Below, one piece after another: positions 24,630 to 32,099 of a stretch of DNA of 64,000 bases. The stretch comes from an uncultured Eubacteriales bacterium. GTDB lineage: Bacteria > Bacillota > Clostridia > Christensenellales > CAG-917. The notes under the pieces were generated by a model that was given only the letters and a program-made list of their open reading frames with translations, had not been told where the DNA came from and made no database searches. The stretch covers positions 113,827 through 177,826 of the forward strand of contig UQVO01000001.1 of NCBI GenBank assembly GCA_900544575.1. Reading direction: 5' to 3'. A program made the position numbers and the translations under genes. Numbering within the stretch: position 1 is the stretch's first letter; every line of letters begins with the position of its first letter.

Positions 24630-25153
24630 AGACTTTCCTCCGCTTCGAGGCGTTGACGGAGCTTTTTGAGCGCTTCGTTGTTTTTCCAGGTGACGGTGCC
24701 TATGGGCATATCCAGCATTTCGGCGACTTCGCGCCGCTTGTAGCCCGCCACGTGACACAGCATAACTATTTTGTATTCCTCTTCGGACAGCACCTTTGCG
24801 GCGAGTTCGAAGACGAAAGGCATCTCGTGTTCGTGCGTCCCGAACCCCGCACCGTCTTCGGAGAAGTCCGTGGACACTTCGCGCGAGTACTTTTTCAGAT
24901 GATTGAGCGCGACGGAGCGCCCCACCGTGCACAGCCACGCGGTGAAATTGCTCCCCTCGCGGTACTGCGCCACCGCCGACAGCGCCCGCACGAAAGTTTC
25001 CTGCAATGCGTCCTCGGCGAGCATCTTGTCGCGGAGTATGTAATAGACGGCGAAATATACGGCGCGGTGCGTGCGCTCGTAAATATAGTCGAACGCGCGC
25101 GTGTCGCCCTCTTTCAGCCGGCTCACATATCTTTCGAGTTTCTCGCTTGACAT
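24626..25153 (-). CDS. ECF-type RNA polymerase sigma factor
   Basis: A 175-aa group 4 sigma factor. Region 2 runs from about residue 15 to 85 (DYIYERTHRAVYFAVYYIL ... AEDALQETFVRAL ... WLCTVGRSVALNHLKKY); region 4 includes EEEYKIVMLCHVAGYKRREV and MPIGTVTWKNNEALKKLRQR. It has no extra N- or C-terminal domain. The ribosome site GAAGGA precedes ATG 25153. Its own promoter and that of the divergent lipoprotein share the same two boxes, the pattern expected for autoregulation. Confidence 0.93.
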   Translation of the reverse strand: MSSEKLERYVSRLKEGDTRAFDYIYERTHRAVYFAVYYILRDKMLAEDALQETFVRALSAVAQYREGSNFTAWLCTVGRSVALNHLKKYSREVSTDFSEDGAGFGTHEHEMPFVFELAAKVLSEEEYKIVMLCHVAGYKRREVAEMLDMPIGTVTWKNNEALKKLRQRLEAEESL

Positions 25154-25164
25154 ATCCTTCCCGA

Positions 25165-25199
25165 TATATAAACAACGCGGAATGCTGTTTTTGTTGGAA
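25165..25199 (-). promoter_or_regulatory. Candidate ECF-dependent promoter of the sigma operon
   Basis: Minus strand TTCCAACAAAAA (25188-25199) and GTTGTTTATATA (25165-25176), 23 bp from the start of one box to the start of the other. The identical TTCCAACAAAA and GTTGTT boxes occur with the same spacing upstream of the lipoprotein at 25455. Confidence 0.72.
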
Positions 25200-25314
25200 A
25201 TTCCGCACTTTTTTTAATAATAACAGTCAAATCGGCGGCAGTCAACGCCGCCGCGGCGAGCGGTGACACTCGCGCGGCGGACGGGCACACGCGCCGGCGC
25301 GCTCAAAAGGCGGA

Positions 25315-25325
25315 GGGGGGGGGGG
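25315..25325 (+). repeat. Run of 11 G residues
   Basis: A homopolymeric G tract in the divergent intergenic region between the sigma and lipoprotein genes. It could vary in length by slippage or be an assembly uncertainty. The rest of 25200-25450 is GC-rich non-coding sequence, with a GGCGGC/GCCGCC hairpin near 25400-25430. Confidence 0.7.
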
Positions 25326-25454
25326 CAAGTGCGGACACTCACGGACGGGCGCACGCGCACACGGAACATATAATCTAAGGCACGGGTGCGGAAAGCGCGG
25401 CGGCAGCGTTTTTCCGAAAGGCGCCGCCCCGTCCGAAAAAATTTTTTGCGCATT

Positions 25455-25489
25455 TTCCAACAAAACGGCATACGGCGGTTGTTATATAA
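25455..25489 (+). promoter_or_regulatory. Candidate ECF-dependent promoter of the lipoprotein
   Basis: TTCCAACAAAAC (25455-25466) and GTTGTTATATAA (25478-25489). The first 11 bases of the upstream box and the first 6 of the downstream box equal those of the sigma operon promoter, at the same spacing. Confidence 0.72.
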
Positions 25490-25538
25490 GTGAAAGCGGG
25501 CGGCGGACAGCGCCCCCGACACTCAGGAGGTAACCGTT

Positions 25539-26546
25539 ATGAAAAAATTACTCACTGTTCTGATGATAGCGCTTGTGGCGGCTCTGGCGCTCGGTCTTGT
25601 CGCCTGCAACATAGGCGACGGCGCGGGCGGCGGCTCGTCAACCGGCAACGTAAACGGCGGCGGAAACGGAGGCTCCGGCATCACGGACGGCGGCAACACG
25701 GGCACCGCCGACGACGGTAAATTCGACGAGCTCGACACCACGGAAGAAATCTACGGGTTCAGCGCGGCGTCCGCGGGTATGCTCATCTCCGCAATGAACG
25801 ACGGCGGCGCGGCGACAGCTTCCGCGGCGGCCGACACGGGCACAGACGCCGCGACGGGCACAGACACGGCGAAACTCGACGGATATATGGCGCTTGTCGA
25901 CAGCCTGCTCGCAGACGGCGGCTTCAACGTGACGGCGGAACAGTCCGACCGCGAAGGCTACGCAGTCAAGAGCACCGTGTCCTACCGCGATATGCAGGGC
26001 AACACCGTGGCGTATGTGATGTATTACAACGAAACTCTGCTCCCCGACTACGACCGCGACGATGACGACCGTTTCGAAACCGAAGAAGACTATGCCATCA
26101 GCGGCATAATGATAATCGACGGCACGGAATATGCCATCCGCGGCGAGCGCGAAAGCGAGAACGAACCCGGCGAAAGCGAGAGCGAAACCACCTTCCGCGT
26201 CACCCTCTCCGACACGCGCTATATGCTGGTCGAACAGAGCGTCGAGAACGAAAACGGCGAGGAGGAGAAGGAGTACAATTACTCCGTCTACGAAAACAGA
26301 AGGCTCGTCGAGCGCAGCACCTTCGAATACGAAAGCGAGCGCGGCGAAACCGAAATCAAAATGACGTCCTATTCCGGCGGCGTGTCCGAGATATTCTTCT
26401 TCGAGAAGGAAACGGTGCGCGGCGAGGAAGTCATCCGCATCCGCGTGGGAAGCGCGCAGGCCTCCGACGGCTATTATGTGCACATCCTCACCGACGCGGA
26501 AACGGGCGAGACCTACTACTCTTACGAAAAAATCAACAGAATGTGA
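25539..26546 (+). CDS. Lipoprotein homologous to the exported domain of the anti-sigma candidate
   Basis: A 335-aa lipoprotein: MKKLLTVLMIALVAALALGL followed by VAC lipobox and a Gly/Ser/Asn linker. Residues from about 70 to 330 match the exported part of the protein at 23448-24629 in order and spacing: YGFSAAS-like start, SLLADGG, VxYVMYYNE, EEDYAISGIMIIDGTEYAI, YSVYENRRLVERSTFEYE, GGVSEIFFFEKET. It is divergent from the sigma operon, with the same promoter boxes. A decoy, co-receptor or cargo role in the sigma circuit is inferred. Ribosome site AGGAGG; strong terminator downstream. Confidence 0.8.
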   Translation: MKKLLTVLMIALVAALALGLVACNIGDGAGGGSSTGNVNGGGNGGSGITDGGNTGTADDGKFDELDTTEEIYGFSAASAGMLISAMNDGGAATASAAADTGTDAATGTDTAKLDGYMALVDSLLADGGFNVTAEQSDREGYAVKSTVSYRDMQGNTVAYVMYYNETLLPDYDRDDDDRFETEEDYAISGIMIIDGTEYAIRGERESENEPGESESETTFRVTLSDTRYMLVEQSVENENGEEEKEYNYSVYENRRLVERSTFEYESERGETEIKMTSYSGGVSEIFFFEKETVRGEEVIRIRVGSAQASDGYYVHILTDAETGETYYSYEKINRM

Positions 26547-26590
26547 CACCTTCGGACCGAACGGAAAGGTCCGACATCCTTCCCCCGCAA

Positions 26591-26626
26591 AAGCAGACCC
26601 CGCACTCGGTGCGGGGTCTGCTTTTT
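26591..26626 (+). terminator. Terminator after the lipoprotein gene
   Basis: AAGCAGACCCCGCAC (26591-26605) pairs with GTGCGGGGTCTGCTT (26609-26623), 3-nt loop, then Ts. Confidence 0.9.
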
Positions 26627-26670
26627 GCCTTTACGGCATTTTACGTCTTCAAAACGTCACAATAAAGTGC

Positions 26671-28302
26671 CTATTTGATTAGTCCCGCCTTTTTTGTCAG
26701 CGTGTACATCCTGAACCCGCCGGACAGGTTGCGCGCGTCGAAACCGTGCGCGAGCAGTATGCGCACGGCGAGATAACCGCGCAGTCCGACCGCGCAGGTG
26801 ACGGCAAGCGGTCTGCCCTGCGGCACTTCCGAAAGCCTGTCGCGCAGTTCGTCGAGAGGGATGTTGAACGAGCCGTCTATGTGCCCCGCCGCAAACTCCT
26901 GCGGGGTGCGCACGTCGAGGACGGCGCACTCTTTCGGAATGCTCTCCGCATAGACGGTGGGGGCAAGCCCGTCCAGCAGGTTGGAGGCAATGAACCCCAT
27001 CATATTGACGGGACTTTTCGCGGAATTATAAGGCGGAGCGTAACACAGCTCCATCTGCGCGAGGTCGCGCACCGTGCCGCCGAATTTCATCGCCGCCGCA
27101 ATGACGTCTATCTGCTTCTCCACGTTGTCGGCGCCCACCGCCTGCGCACCCAGCACTCTGCCGTCGGGCGCGAAAAGCAGCTTGCAGACCATCTGCGTCG
27201 CACCGGGATAATACGTGGCGTGCGAAAAGGGGAAAGAATAAATCTTGCGGTAATCCGTCCCCGCCTTTTTCAGCTGTTTTTCGTTCAGTCCCACGGACGC
27301 CGCCGTGAGCGAGCACACCTTTGCCACGCTCGCGCCGAGCACCTGTCTGCCGTTCGAGGACGCGCCGCCCGCGATGTTGTCCGCAATGCTTCTGCCCTGT
27401 CTGTTTGCGGGCCCTGCGAGAGGAACGAGGGTCTCTCTGCCGTCCGCGCCGAGCACGCTCACCGCGTCGCCCGCCGCATACACGTCGGGAAGCGACGTGC
27501 GCATCAGCCCGTCGACCGCGATGCCGCCGTCCGCGGCGATTGCCGCTCCCGCGGATTTTGCGAGCGACGTTTCGGGCGAAACTCCGAGCGCGAGCACGGC
27601 TATGCCGAATTTCCCCGCCGTCCCGTCGGTAAACGCGACGTCGAGCGCGCCGTCCGCGCGGCCTATGCTCTTCACTCCCGTGCCCGTGCGCACGTCCGCT
27701 CCCGCCTTTTTCAGCTCATCCGAAAGCATAACCGCAAGTTCGGGGTCGAGAGGAGGAAGCAGCTGGGGAGCGAACTCCGCAAGCGTGACCGAAAGCCCCG
27801 CCCTCAGAAGATTTTCCGCGGTTTCCACACCTATGAAACCGCCGCCCGCAACAAGCGCGGTCTTCACTCCGTGCGTACGGATGTAGCCCGCAAGCCCCGT
27901 GGCGTCGCGCACGTCGCGGAGGGTGAACACGCCCTCTCCGCCCCATCCGAACGTCTTTGCCGCGGCTCCCGGCGCAAGCACAAGTTTGTCATAGCTTTCT
28001 TCGTATTCCCTGCCGTCCTTTTCGCGCACGCGGACGGTCTTTGCCGCGGCGTCTATGCCGACGGCTTCCGAGCGCACGCGCACGTCTATGCGGAAGCGCC
28101 TTTTTAAAAATGCGGGCGACGCGACCGTGAGGTCTTCCTCGCGCTCTATCTTTCCGCCCACGAAATAAGGCAGTCCGCAGTTTGCATACGACACGTTTTC
28201 GCCGCGTTCCAGAATGACGATTTCGGCACTCTCGTCCAGACGGCGCAGACGCGTTGCGCAGCTCGCTCCGCCCGCGACGCCGCCTATGATTACGACTTTC
28301 AT
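26671..28302 (-). CDS. CoA-disulfide reductase-like flavoprotein with C-terminal rhodanese
   Basis: A 543-aa fusion. The N-terminal part is a pyridine-nucleotide-disulfide oxidoreductase: FAD loop VIIGGVAGGASCA, active-site SYANCGLPY with Cys42 (the single-cysteine class of CoADR/NADH oxidase/persulfide reductase), NAD loop ALVAGGGFIGVETAENL, and second FAD motif DVYAAGDAVSV. The C-terminal 90 residues are a rhodanese domain: AVLDVRTPQEFAAGHI and VTCAVGLRGYLA with the persulfide cysteine. Such CoADR-RHD proteins reduce CoA disulfide, persulfides or polysulfide. Ribosome site GAGGTGG before ATG 28302. Confidence 0.93.
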   Translation of the reverse strand: MKVVIIGGVAGGASCATRLRRLDESAEIVILERGENVSYANCGLPYFVGGKIEREEDLTVASPAFLKRRFRIDVRVRSEAVGIDAAAKTVRVREKDGREYEESYDKLVLAPGAAAKTFGWGGEGVFTLRDVRDATGLAGYIRTHGVKTALVAGGGFIGVETAENLLRAGLSVTLAEFAPQLLPPLDPELAVMLSDELKKAGADVRTGTGVKSIGRADGALDVAFTDGTAGKFGIAVLALGVSPETSLAKSAGAAIAADGGIAVDGLMRTSLPDVYAAGDAVSVLGADGRETLVPLAGPANRQGRSIADNIAGGASSNGRQVLGASVAKVCSLTAASVGLNEKQLKKAGTDYRKIYSFPFSHATYYPGATQMVCKLLFAPDGRVLGAQAVGADNVEKQIDVIAAAMKFGGTVRDLAQMELCYAPPYNSAKSPVNMMGFIASNLLDGLAPTVYAESIPKECAVLDVRTPQEFAAGHIDGSFNIPLDELRDRLSEVPQGRPLAVTCAVGLRGYLAVRILLAHGFDARNLSGGFRMYTLTKKAGLIK

Positions 28303-28402
28303 TATCCACCTCGCGTTTTTTTATCATTATACCCGCTTCCCGCCCCGCGGTAAAGGGGCAACCGTACAAATGTTCCGCCGTGGCGGAATTTCGGAAAAAC
28401 GC

Positions 28403-28430
28403 TTGACTTGCGCGCCACGGAGTGTAATAT
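28403..28430 (+). promoter_or_regulatory. Promoter of the aldo/keto reductase
   Basis: TTGACT (28403-28408), 16 bp, TAATAT (28425-28430). Downstream, 28470-28500 is a short CGCCC-type low-complexity stretch in the leader. The 285-bp gap to the divergent CoADR gene holds nothing else I can support. Confidence 0.6.
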
Positions 28431-28587
28431 AGCAACAGACGGATATTTGACCGCATCATAACGTATGTTTCGCGCCCGCCCGCGCCCGCCCGCGCCCGTC
28501 CGTGTGCGCCGACGCGCGGAATGCGTTGTTCCCCGCGGCGTTGATTCAGGACGATTTTGCGCGAAAGCGCGGTTTAAGGAGAGATTT

Positions 28588-29706
28588 ATGGAAAAGAAGT
28601 TCGGTTTCGGGCTGATGCGTATGCCAGTGAAAGGCGACAACGAAAGGAACGTCGACTTTGAACAGGTATGCCTTATGGCGGACGAGTTCCTGGCAGGCGG
28701 ATTCACCTATTTCGATACGGCTTATATGTATCACGGCGGTATGAGCGAAGAATTTCTTCGCCGCGCGGTGGTGGAAAGACATCCCAGGGACTCTTTCACC
28801 GTCGCCGACAAACTGCCTCTTATGCCCGCTTTCATCACCTCCGCGGATATGCAGAGGCGCGTCACCGAGGAACAGCTGAAAAAATGCGGCGTGGACTACT
28901 TCGATTATTACCTCGTCCACAACGTCGGCGAGGACCATTACGCCACCGCAAAGAAGTTCCGCACCTTCGAATATATGTCGGCGCTCAAAGAGGAAGGCAT
29001 CGCAAAACAGATAGGGTTTTCCTTCCACGACAGCGCCGCTCTGCTTGACAGGGTGCTCACCGAACACCCCGAAGTCGACTTCGTGCAGTTGCAGCTGAAC
29101 TATCTCGACTGGGACAACGCGGGCATTCAGTCCCGCCTGTGTTACGAAACGGCGAAAAAGCACAAAAAGCCCGTCGTTGTGATGGAACCCGTCAAGGGCG
29201 GCACGCTTGCCAAACTTCCCGCAGAGGCGGAAAAATTGCTCCGCGCGCTCGACCCGAACGCGACGAACGCGTCCTGGGCGATACGTTTTGCCGCGGGACT
29301 GGACGGCGTGAAGACCGTGCTCAGCGGCGTGTCGAACATCGCACAGATGAGGGACACCATCTCCTTTATGCGCGACTTCACTCCCCTCACCGAAGAGGAA
29401 AAGGCGGCGGTGTTCCGCGTGGCGGACATCGTGAACGGCGCGGTATCCATCCCCTGCACGGGCTGCGGCTACTGCGTGGACGGCTGCCCGAAACACATAG
29501 CCATCCCGACGTATTTCTCGCTCTACAACGCGGAAAAGATAGCGCACAACAAAGGCTTCTCCACCCAACAGACCTACTACGACAATCTCATAAAGAGCCA
29601 CGGCAAAGCGTCGGACTGCATCCGCTGCAAGAAATGCGAGCGCTCCTGTCCGCAGCATCTCGACATCACGGGATATCTGAAAAAAGTGGCGGAGAACTTC
29701 GAATGA
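28588..29706 (+). CDS. Aldo/keto reductase with C-terminal 4Fe-4S ferredoxin domain
   Basis: A 372-aa protein. The N-terminal TIM-barrel aldo/keto reductase has GFGLMRMPVKG, YFDTAYMYHGGMSE with the catalytic Asp and Tyr, ADKLP with the Lys, and VHN for the His. The C-terminal part carries two cluster motifs, CTGCGYCVDGCP and CIRCKKCERSCP. Members of this anaerobe-specific family link substrate reduction to ferredoxin-type clusters; the substrate is unknown. ATG 28588 is set by AAGGAG; an in-frame extension upstream overlaps the promoter region and is unlikely. Confidence 0.93.
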   Translation: MEKKFGFGLMRMPVKGDNERNVDFEQVCLMADEFLAGGFTYFDTAYMYHGGMSEEFLRRAVVERHPRDSFTVADKLPLMPAFITSADMQRRVTEEQLKKCGVDYFDYYLVHNVGEDHYATAKKFRTFEYMSALKEEGIAKQIGFSFHDSAALLDRVLTEHPEVDFVQLQLNYLDWDNAGIQSRLCYETAKKHKKPVVVMEPVKGGTLAKLPAEAEKLLRALDPNATNASWAIRFAAGLDGVKTVLSGVSNIAQMRDTISFMRDFTPLTEEEKAAVFRVADIVNGAVSIPCTGCGYCVDGCPKHIAIPTYFSLYNAEKIAHNKGFSTQQTYYDNLIKSHGKASDCIRCKKCERSCPQHLDITGYLKKVAENFE

Positions 29707-29734
29707 AGCGTCTCCTGCCGAAATCCGCCGCATC

Positions 29735-29761
29735 AAAAGCCCTGCTCCCGCGGGGCTTTTT
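29735..29761 (+). terminator. Terminator after the aldo/keto reductase
   Basis: AAAAGCCC (29735-29742) pairs with GGGCTTTT (29753-29760), then T. Confidence 0.7.
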
Positions 29762-29822
29762 CAGTCGGCTCTGCCACTGCCCGAACCGACGTTGTGCCCG
29801 CCTCCCTGCGCTCGGCGGGGAC

Positions 29823-29995
29823 AAAAAAACGGCAGACCCGTGAGTCTGCCGCTTTTTTGTTAGAGAAGATTACGATGGAGGTTCTTCGCTAACAGGGGAG
29901 GATTGTTTGGCTTTCGCCATTTGGGAGGGTTGTCGCACTTTCGTGCTCATATAGGGAGGATATATCGAAAGAACGTTTCCGCTCTTTACGCCTTG
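29823..29995 (-). ncRNA. Candidate C-rich small RNA with four anti-Shine-Dalgarno segments
   Basis: Read on the minus strand, the region alternates CCTCC(C) segments (at 29877-29881, 29895-29901, 29923-29929 and 29954-29959) with small hairpins. GCAC-GAAA-GTGC (29935-29946) and TGGC-GAAA-GCCA (29908-29919) have GNRA tetraloops; GTTAGCGAAG pairs with CTTCTCTAAC and holds one CCTCC in its loop. It ends in an intrinsic terminator, CGGCAGAC/GTCTGCCG (29830-29851), with seven Ts in the minus direction. GNRA loops and the terminator tail exist only in this orientation. The 5' end is not fixed: AATAAT at 29996-30001 lacks a good -35. No protein frame fits. Confidence 0.6.
29830..29858. terminator. 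Bidirectional terminator
   Basis: CGGCAGAC (29830-29837) / GTCTGCCG (29844-29851), flanked by A7 on the left and T6 on the right, so it can stop transcripts from both sides: leftward the candidate small RNA, rightward read-through from the reductase. Confidence 0.85.
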
Positions 29996-30087
29996 ATTAT
30001 TGCCCTGCAAACTTAAAACATCATTGAAAACCAAAATTTTTTTCTTAATGTTTCTTTAAGATTGTCCGCGGAAGCTTTTCCGCCCGT

Positions 30088-30116
30088 TTGACACGCGCGC
30101 CCGTGTGTGGTATAGT
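30088..30116 (+). promoter_or_regulatory. Promoter of the S-component gene
   Basis: TTGACA (30088-30093), 17 bp, TATAGT (30111-30116). Predicted initiation near 30122 excludes the GTG at 30105 as start codon. Confidence 0.78.
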
Positions 30117-30143
30117 GCAAAAAACGATTTCGGGAAGTTCGCC

Positions 30144-30881
30144 TTGAAGAAAAGCAAACGTATAGCTATACTCGCGCTGCTGCTGGCGCTGACTGTCATA
30201 TTGAGCGTGATACCCATACGGGTAAGTTCCGCCACGCTTGCGCTCACCCTGCTGCCCGTGCTCGTCCTCGCCCTCACGCAGGACTTTCTCACGGGGCTTC
30301 TCGGAGGGCTCGTGATGGGCGTGACGTCGCTTGTGATGGCATTCACCGTCGGCGCGGGCTCCCCGACCGCTCCGATATTCCAGAATCCGCTGGTTTCCAT
30401 CCTTCCCCGCCTTTTCGTGCCCGTGGTGGCTTTCTCGGTGATGAAAGGGCTTTCGGCGCTTGCAAAACGCATACGACGCAAAAGGTCGCACGAGGGTTTG
30501 GAGGCGGCAGAACCCGTTTTTGAAGACACACCCGCAGAGCGCGCATACGACGGAGCGGACGGCTCGCCCGACGAAGACGGAGCGGGTGCGGACGGAGCGC
30601 AGAGCGCCGCGGGTGCCGACTCCGCGAAAAAGGACGAACTGCCCCGCCTGCTTCAAGCTCTGATAGACGGCGTCGCCTGCCTTGCCGGCGTACTCACCAA
30701 CACGGGACTGGTGCTCGGAATGATGTGGGCGATATACGGCGGCAAGAGCGTGAACGACACACTCATTTCCCCGGAATTCATGACGGCAATGCTTTCAATC
30801 AATTTCGTCATAGAAGTGGTGCTCTTCCCTCTCATCACCCCGCCCGTCATATATGCGGTGCGCAAGAGCGCCAAAAAATGA
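30144..30881 (+). CDS. ECF transporter S component-like membrane protein with hydrophilic insert
   Basis: A 245-aa membrane protein starting at TTG 30144, which has GGGAAG 8-12 bases before it. The first half, IAILALLLALTVILSVIPIR with FLTGLLGGLVMGVTSL, resembles the substrate-capture subunits of energy-coupling-factor vitamin transporters. About 60 hydrophilic, acidic residues (roughly 110-170) interrupt the helices before LIDGVACLAGVLTNTGLVLG. Typical S components have 170-200 residues and no such insert. The vitamin cannot be assigned. Confidence 0.75.
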   Translation: MKKSKRIAILALLLALTVILSVIPIRVSSATLALTLLPVLVLALTQDFLTGLLGGLVMGVTSLVMAFTVGAGSPTAPIFQNPLVSILPRLFVPVVAFSVMKGLSALAKRIRRKRSHEGLEAAEPVFEDTPAERAYDGADGSPDEDGAGADGAQSAAGADSAKKDELPRLLQALIDGVACLAGVLTNTGLVLGMMWAIYGGKSVNDTLISPEFMTAMLSINFVIEVVLFPLITPPVIYAVRKSAKK

Positions 30882-30920
30882 ACCTCGGAAAAAGCGCGTC
30901 CGCGGGCGGACCGCAACATA

Positions 30921-30950
30921 AAAAACGGCACGGTGTTCCGTGCCGTTTTT
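30921..30950. terminator. Bidirectional terminator between S component and phage cassette
   Basis: AAAAACGGCACGG (30921-30933) pairs perfectly with CCGTGCCGTTTTT (30938-30950). A-tract and T-tract give termination in both directions for the convergent units. Confidence 0.92.
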
Positions 30951-30954
30951 CCGT

Positions 30955-31977
30955 TCAGTAATAGCGCGTCTGTCCGCTGTCGCCCTGCAAAGCCGACATC
31001 AGTTTGTCGTAATAGTTGCCGAGGAAATATCTCATATTCGGCGAAGCGGCGAGCGCGTCCGCAGCGATGTCGGGGGACAGGGAGGAATAGAACTCGAACG
31101 CCAGGTCATAACGCTTGGAATAGTTCTCCTGCTTCTCTCCCGTATAGCCGTACTTCGCCTCCTGCTCGCGCTGCGTCTCCTCGCGTTCCAGCCTCTCTTT
31201 TTCGCGTTCCGCCAAAAAGTCCGCTATGTCCTCCTCGCGCTGCACGGCGTATTCCTGCTCTTTCTCCGCGACTTTGTTGTTGTACTCCGCATATTTCTTG
31301 GCGGTGGCGTCGCGTTCCTCTTTCAGCTCCGCTATTCTCTCTTCGAGTTCCGCGGCATATTTGAGGTCCAGCTGTTCGAGCGCGGCGTCCTGTTCTTTCC
31401 GCAAGGCGTCGAGCTGCGCGCCGACTTCCGCCATTTCCGCGTCGTATGCCGCCTTGCTCGCGTTTTCCGCATTCGCGCGGTCGGCGTCGAGGTCGCTCAA
31501 AGCACCGGTTTTTATGCTGCTTCTGCCCAGCCCGCGGCGCAGAGCGTCGTTCTCCGTCTGTTTGCGGAGTTCCGCATAAAGTTCGCCGAGCTGTTCGTAG
31601 TCCTCGCGCAGCGTACGCTCCGCTTCGTCCGCACGCTCGTTGAGTTCGGACGAGCTTGTTCTGAACGCGTCTTCCAGCCCTTTGCGCTCTTCCGACTTCT
31701 CGTAATCCACTCCCGCCTGCGCCCGCTGTGCCAGCTGTTCGTCCGTTTCGGGCGTGTAGTCCACCTTTTCCAGCCCCAAATCCTCGGGGAACAGTTTGTC
31801 GAGGTCGTATTCCGGCTCGGCGGGCAGACTTTCGCGGTATTCCCTGTCGAGTGCGGCAAGCTGTTCGGCAAGCCCTTTTTCCGCTTCGAGAGCGTCGTTC
31901 AGCGCCTGCTGTCTTTCCTCCGCGCGCTGCGAATCCGTCTTGAACAAGTCCTTGAATTCATCCCAGAAAGATGCCAT
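30955..31977 (-). CDS. Long coiled-coil virion-cassette protein
   Basis: A 340-aa protein, almost wholly heptad-patterned and rich in Glu, Ala, Leu and Arg from about residue 15 to 285, with a compact C-terminus (YGYTGEKQENYSKRYDLAF...YFLGNYYDKLMSAL). I do not recognise the family. It is last in the cassette, after the gp10-like gene, where P22 encodes its tail needle gp26 and ejection proteins, so a needle, plug or internal role is possible. Ribosome site GGAGGAAGAT. No signal peptide or membrane segment. Confidence 0.7.
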   Translation of the reverse strand: MASFWDEFKDLFKTDSQRAEERQQALNDALEAEKGLAEQLAALDREYRESLPAEPEYDLDKLFPEDLGLEKVDYTPETDEQLAQRAQAGVDYEKSEERKGLEDAFRTSSSELNERADEAERTLREDYEQLGELYAELRKQTENDALRRGLGRSSIKTGALSDLDADRANAENASKAAYDAEMAEVGAQLDALRKEQDAALEQLDLKYAAELEERIAELKEERDATAKKYAEYNNKVAEKEQEYAVQREEDIADFLAEREKERLEREETQREQEAKYGYTGEKQENYSKRYDLAFEFYSSLSPDIAADALAASPNMRYFLGNYYDKLMSALQGDSGQTRYY

Positions 31978-31986
31978 ATCTTCCTC

Positions 31987-32091
31987 CTACTCCGCGGCGG
32001 CAGCCGCTTGCAGCTCCGCCACTTTTCTTTCCAGCGTCTGCACGCGGAAGGTCAGTTCTTCCACCAGCGACGCGATTTCGTTTACGTTCAT
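31987..32091 (-). CDS. 34-aa leucine-zipper-like small protein
   Basis: A short frame between the gp10-like and coiled-coil genes: MNVNEIASLVEELTFRVQ, then TLERKVAELQAAAAAE. Leucine/valine heptads (L9, L13, V17, L20, V24, L27) predict a helical zipper. AGGTG lies 4-8 bases before ATG 32091, and spacing to both neighbours is 8-9 bp, so it is probably translated. It may oligomerise with the adjacent coiled-coil protein. Confidence 0.6.
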   Translation of the reverse strand: MNVNEIASLVEELTFRVQTLERKVAELQAAAAAE

Positions 32092-32099
32092 ATTTCACC

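Noticed and set aside
25360..25380. SigA promoter at TATAAT 25369-25374
   Set aside because: No acceptable -35 lies 16-18 bp upstream (CGGGCG), and the paired ECF-like boxes explain both divergent genes better.
28465..28587. N-terminal extension of the aldo/keto reductase
   Set aside because: It is Arg/Pro-rich low-complexity sequence and AAGGAG sits directly before the ATG at 28588.
29870..29960. Reading the repeated GGAGG motifs on the plus strand as a multi-ribosome-site or CsrB-like RNA
   Set aside because: GNRA tetraloops and the terminator with seven Us exist only on the minus strand, where the motif is CCTCC.
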